6,152 nt of DNA, taken from the NCBI GenBank assembly GCA_902489135.1, contig CABTYW010000088.1, positions 1 to 6,152 of the forward strand. The letters are read 5' to 3'. Of the stretch, positions 4,515 to 6,152 are shown one piece after another. Below the pieces are notes generated by a model. It had not been told where the DNA came from, ran no database searches, and was given only the letters and a program-made list of their open reading frames with translations. The stretch comes from an uncultured Synergistaceae bacterium. Lineage in GTDB: Bacteria; Synergistota; Synergistia; Synergistales; Dethiosulfovibrionaceae. Each line of letters begins with the position of its first letter. The first letter of the stretch is position 1. Position numbers and translations under genes: made by a program.

Positions 4515-5669
4515 CTACTTTTTCCTGGCGGTTCTCTTTTTCGCGGCCGTTTTCTTGCCGCCGAACAACTTGTCCAGCAAGCCTTCTTTTTCGCCAGTTG
4601 CCACGTCCATCTCCTCGGCCAGCCGCTTAATCAGATCGGCGGCTTCGGGCGTCAACTTGCTGCCCTTGGGAACGTCCACGGTGACGTGCAGGTACAAATC
4701 GCCGCGGCCCGAGCCGCGCAGGCGGGGCATGCCTTTGCCCTTGACGCGCAGGACCTGTCCCGGTGCGGTGCCTTCGGGAACATCGAATTGGGCCTCGCCG
4801 TCGATAAGCGTGACGGTTGTGGACTTCCCGCCCATAACGGCCAGCGGGAAGGGCAGGGTGACGGTACGGTGCAGGTCGGCGCCGTCGCGTTGGAACAGCG
4901 GATTGTCTTTGACCTGCATGACGATGTAGAGGTCGCCGGGAGGTCCTCCGTTGGCGCCCAATTCGCCGGCGCCTGGCACGCGCAACCGCGTGCCCGTATC
5001 CACGCCGGGCTGGATTTTGATTTCCTGTTCGCGGCGTCGATGGATGCGCCCTTCGCCGCCGCACTCTCTGCAGGGTTTCTCCACCACTTTGCCGCGTCCG
5101 CCGCAGGTGGGACAGGTGCCGACGCTCACGGTGTCGCCGAAGATGGTGCGCAGACGTGTGTGCACCTGTCCTGTGCCATGGCAGGTGGGACACTGGCGCG
5201 GTTCGCAGCCGGGCTCCGAACCGTTGCCGTGGCAGTGGTCGCAGGGTTCCCAGCGCGGTATGGTGATTTTTTTGGATACGCCGGTGGCGGCTTCTTCCAA
5301 GGTGATGGAAAGCACCATCTGAAGGTCACTGCCGCGCATGGGGGCATTGGCGCGATGGGCGCCGGCAAAGGAACCGAACATGCCGCCGAAAAGGTCGCTG
5401 AAGATGTCCTCGGCGCCGCCGAAGGGATTGCCGCCGTTCATGTCGTCTACGGTGCCGAACCGGTCGTAATGCGCCCGTTTTTCCTGATTGCTCAGCACGG
5501 CAAAGGCTTCGTTGACGGCTTTGTACTTGTGCTCCGCTTCAGGGTCGTCGGGGTGGGTGTCGGGATGACAGTCGCGCACTTTCAGTCGGTAGGCTTTTTT
5601 GATCTCCTCGGCTGTGGCGGTTTTTGAAACTTCCAGTATTTCGTAATAATCCCGTTGCGCTTCTGCCAT
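4515..5669 (-). CDS. dnaJ: Molecular chaperone DnaJ (Hsp40, type I)
   Basis: DnaJ delivers unfolded clients to DnaK and stimulates its ATPase. All type I domains are visible in the 384 residues. The J domain (about 6-72) has the essential HPD motif at 35-37. A short G/F-rich linker follows (about 79-105, with NPFGG and LFGGMFGSF). The zinc domain has four CxxCxGxG-type repeats, with cysteine pairs at 143/146, 160/163, 186/189 and 200/203. The C-terminal client-binding domains come next. Length is normal for the family. The tail is unusually basic, with LFGGKKTAAKKRTARKK at the very end. The ATG at 5669 starts 15 nt after the dnaK stop. No good ribosome site is present there, so translational coupling to dnaK is likely. 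No promoter is visible between the two genes. Confidence 0.97.
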   Translation of the reverse strand: MAEAQRDYYEILEVSKTATAEEIKKAYRLKVRDCHPDTHPDDPEAEHKYKAVNEAFAVLSNQEKRAHYDRFGTVDDMNGGNPFGGAEDIFSDLFGGMFGSFAGAHRANAPMRGSDLQMVLSITLEEAATGVSKKITIPRWEPCDHCHGNGSEPGCEPRQCPTCHGTGQVHTRLRTIFGDTVSVGTCPTCGGRGKVVEKPCRECGGEGRIHRRREQEIKIQPGVDTGTRLRVPGAGELGANGGPPGDLYIVMQVKDNPLFQRDGADLHRTVTLPFPLAVMGGKSTTVTLIDGEAQFDVPEGTAPGQVLRVKGKGMPRLRGSGRGDLYLHVTVDVPKGSKLTPEAADLIKRLAEEMDVATGEKEGLLDKLFGGKKTAAKKRTARKK

Positions 5670-5684
5670 GGGAAAAGCCCGGAA

Positions 5685-6152
5685 TTATTCGCTGAACTCG
5701 GCGTCGACAGTGTCTCCGTCTTTTTTGTTGCCGCCGTTTTCCGCCCCGGCGGAACCGCCGTCGGCGTGGTCGGCACCGCTCTGCTTTTGAGCGTTCTGCT
5801 GATACAGTCTCACGCCGATGGGCTGCATGACGGTGTTGAGCTCTTCAATGGCCTTTTTGATGGCCTCGAGATCGCCGCCGTCTTTGAGCTTTTTCAGCTC
5901 TTCGATCTTGGTATTGACGGCGCCTTTCTCCTCGGGAGTCACCTTGTCGCCCAGATCTTTCAGGGTCTTTTCGGACTGGTAGATGACGGAGTCAGCCATG
6001 TTTTTGGCTTCGATGGCGTCTTTCTTCTTTTTGTCTTCGGCTTCGTGAGCTTCGGCTTCCTGCTTCATCTTCTCGATCTGATCTTTGGACAGGCTCGAGG
6101 ACTGAATGGTGATCTTCTGCTCTTTGCCGGTGCCCTTGTCCTTGGCCGAGAC
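5685..6152 (-). CDS. dnaK: Molecular chaperone DnaK (Hsp70), C-terminal 155 residues
   Basis: This is the 3' end of dnaK; the ATPase domain and most of the substrate-binding beta domain lie beyond the window. The visible part opens with VSAKDKGTGKEQKITI, the hallmark end of the beta sandwich. The helical lid follows, with EAEAHEAEDKKKKDAIEAKN and SVIYQSEKTLKDLGDKV being characteristic. After VMQPIG comes a disordered linker rich in G, A, N and Q, and the protein ends in DTVDAEFSE, a normal acidic DnaK tail. The reading frame is open to the window edge, so the coding region simply continues. dnaJ follows after 15 nt. The upstream regulatory region, such as a CIRCE element, is not in view. Confidence 0.97.
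   Translation of the reverse strand, partial: VSAKDKGTGKEQKITIQSSSLSKDQIEKMKQEAEAHEAEDKKKKDAIEAKNMADSVIYQSEKTLKDLGDKVTPEEKGAVNTKIEELKKLKDGGDLEAIKKAIEELNTVMQPIGVRLYQQNAQKQSGADHADGGSAGAENGGNKKDGDTVDAEFSE

Noticed and set aside
4443..5627. 394-codon plus-strand frame opposite dnaJ
   Set aside because: dnaJ on the minus strand has every family motif; the opposite frame is alanine/glycine-rich shadow sequence.

Overview
The window holds a compact run of bacterial housekeeping genes, all on the minus strand. In transcription order they are dnaK (3' end only), dnaJ, prmA, mtaB, a histidine-triad (HIT) hydrolase, rpsU, yqeY and nrdR (5' part only). This order closely resembles the hrcA-grpE-dnaK-dnaJ-prmA-rsmE-mtaB ... 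rpsU-yqeY heat-shock and translation neighbourhood known from Bacillus and other Firmicutes. Coding DNA is GC-rich by eye, and TTG and GTG starts occur. I infer a moderately GC-rich, low-branching or Firmicutes-like anaerobe; Synergistota is my best guess, but the window has no rRNA or other decisive marker.

Layout. 5685-6152 is the C-terminal part of DnaK, followed after 15 nt by a complete dnaJ (4515-5669). About 850 nt without a conserved gene then separates dnaJ from prmA. This interval carries three imperfect tandem repeats in the dnaJ 3' flank (4428-4493), a very strong bidirectional terminator hairpin (4331-4373), an AT-rich plus-strand ORF of unknown function (4021-4296), a possible 24-codon frame (3941-4015), and a glycine-rich plus-strand reading frame that looks like the 3' remnant of a gene (3749-3925). 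prmA has a plausible promoter of its own facing away from this interval (3696-3724). prmA and mtaB overlap. The HIT gene has a possible promoter, then rpsU (TTG start) and yqeY follow 6 nt apart. An intrinsic terminator (342-381) closes yqeY, and nrdR begins only about 30 nt later.

Functions. DnaK and DnaJ fold proteins. PrmA methylates ribosomal protein L11, MtaB methylthiolates t6A37 of tRNA, and S21 is a small-subunit protein. The theme is protein synthesis and quality control. NrdR, a repressor of ribonucleotide reductase genes, is the unrelated neighbour at the end.

Nothing in the window is clearly a new system. The part that known gene families do not explain is the dnaJ-prmA interval. 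It interrupts a normally tight operon, runs on the opposite strand, and includes a segment of roughly 35% GC. The rsmE gene usually found between prmA and mtaB is also absent.
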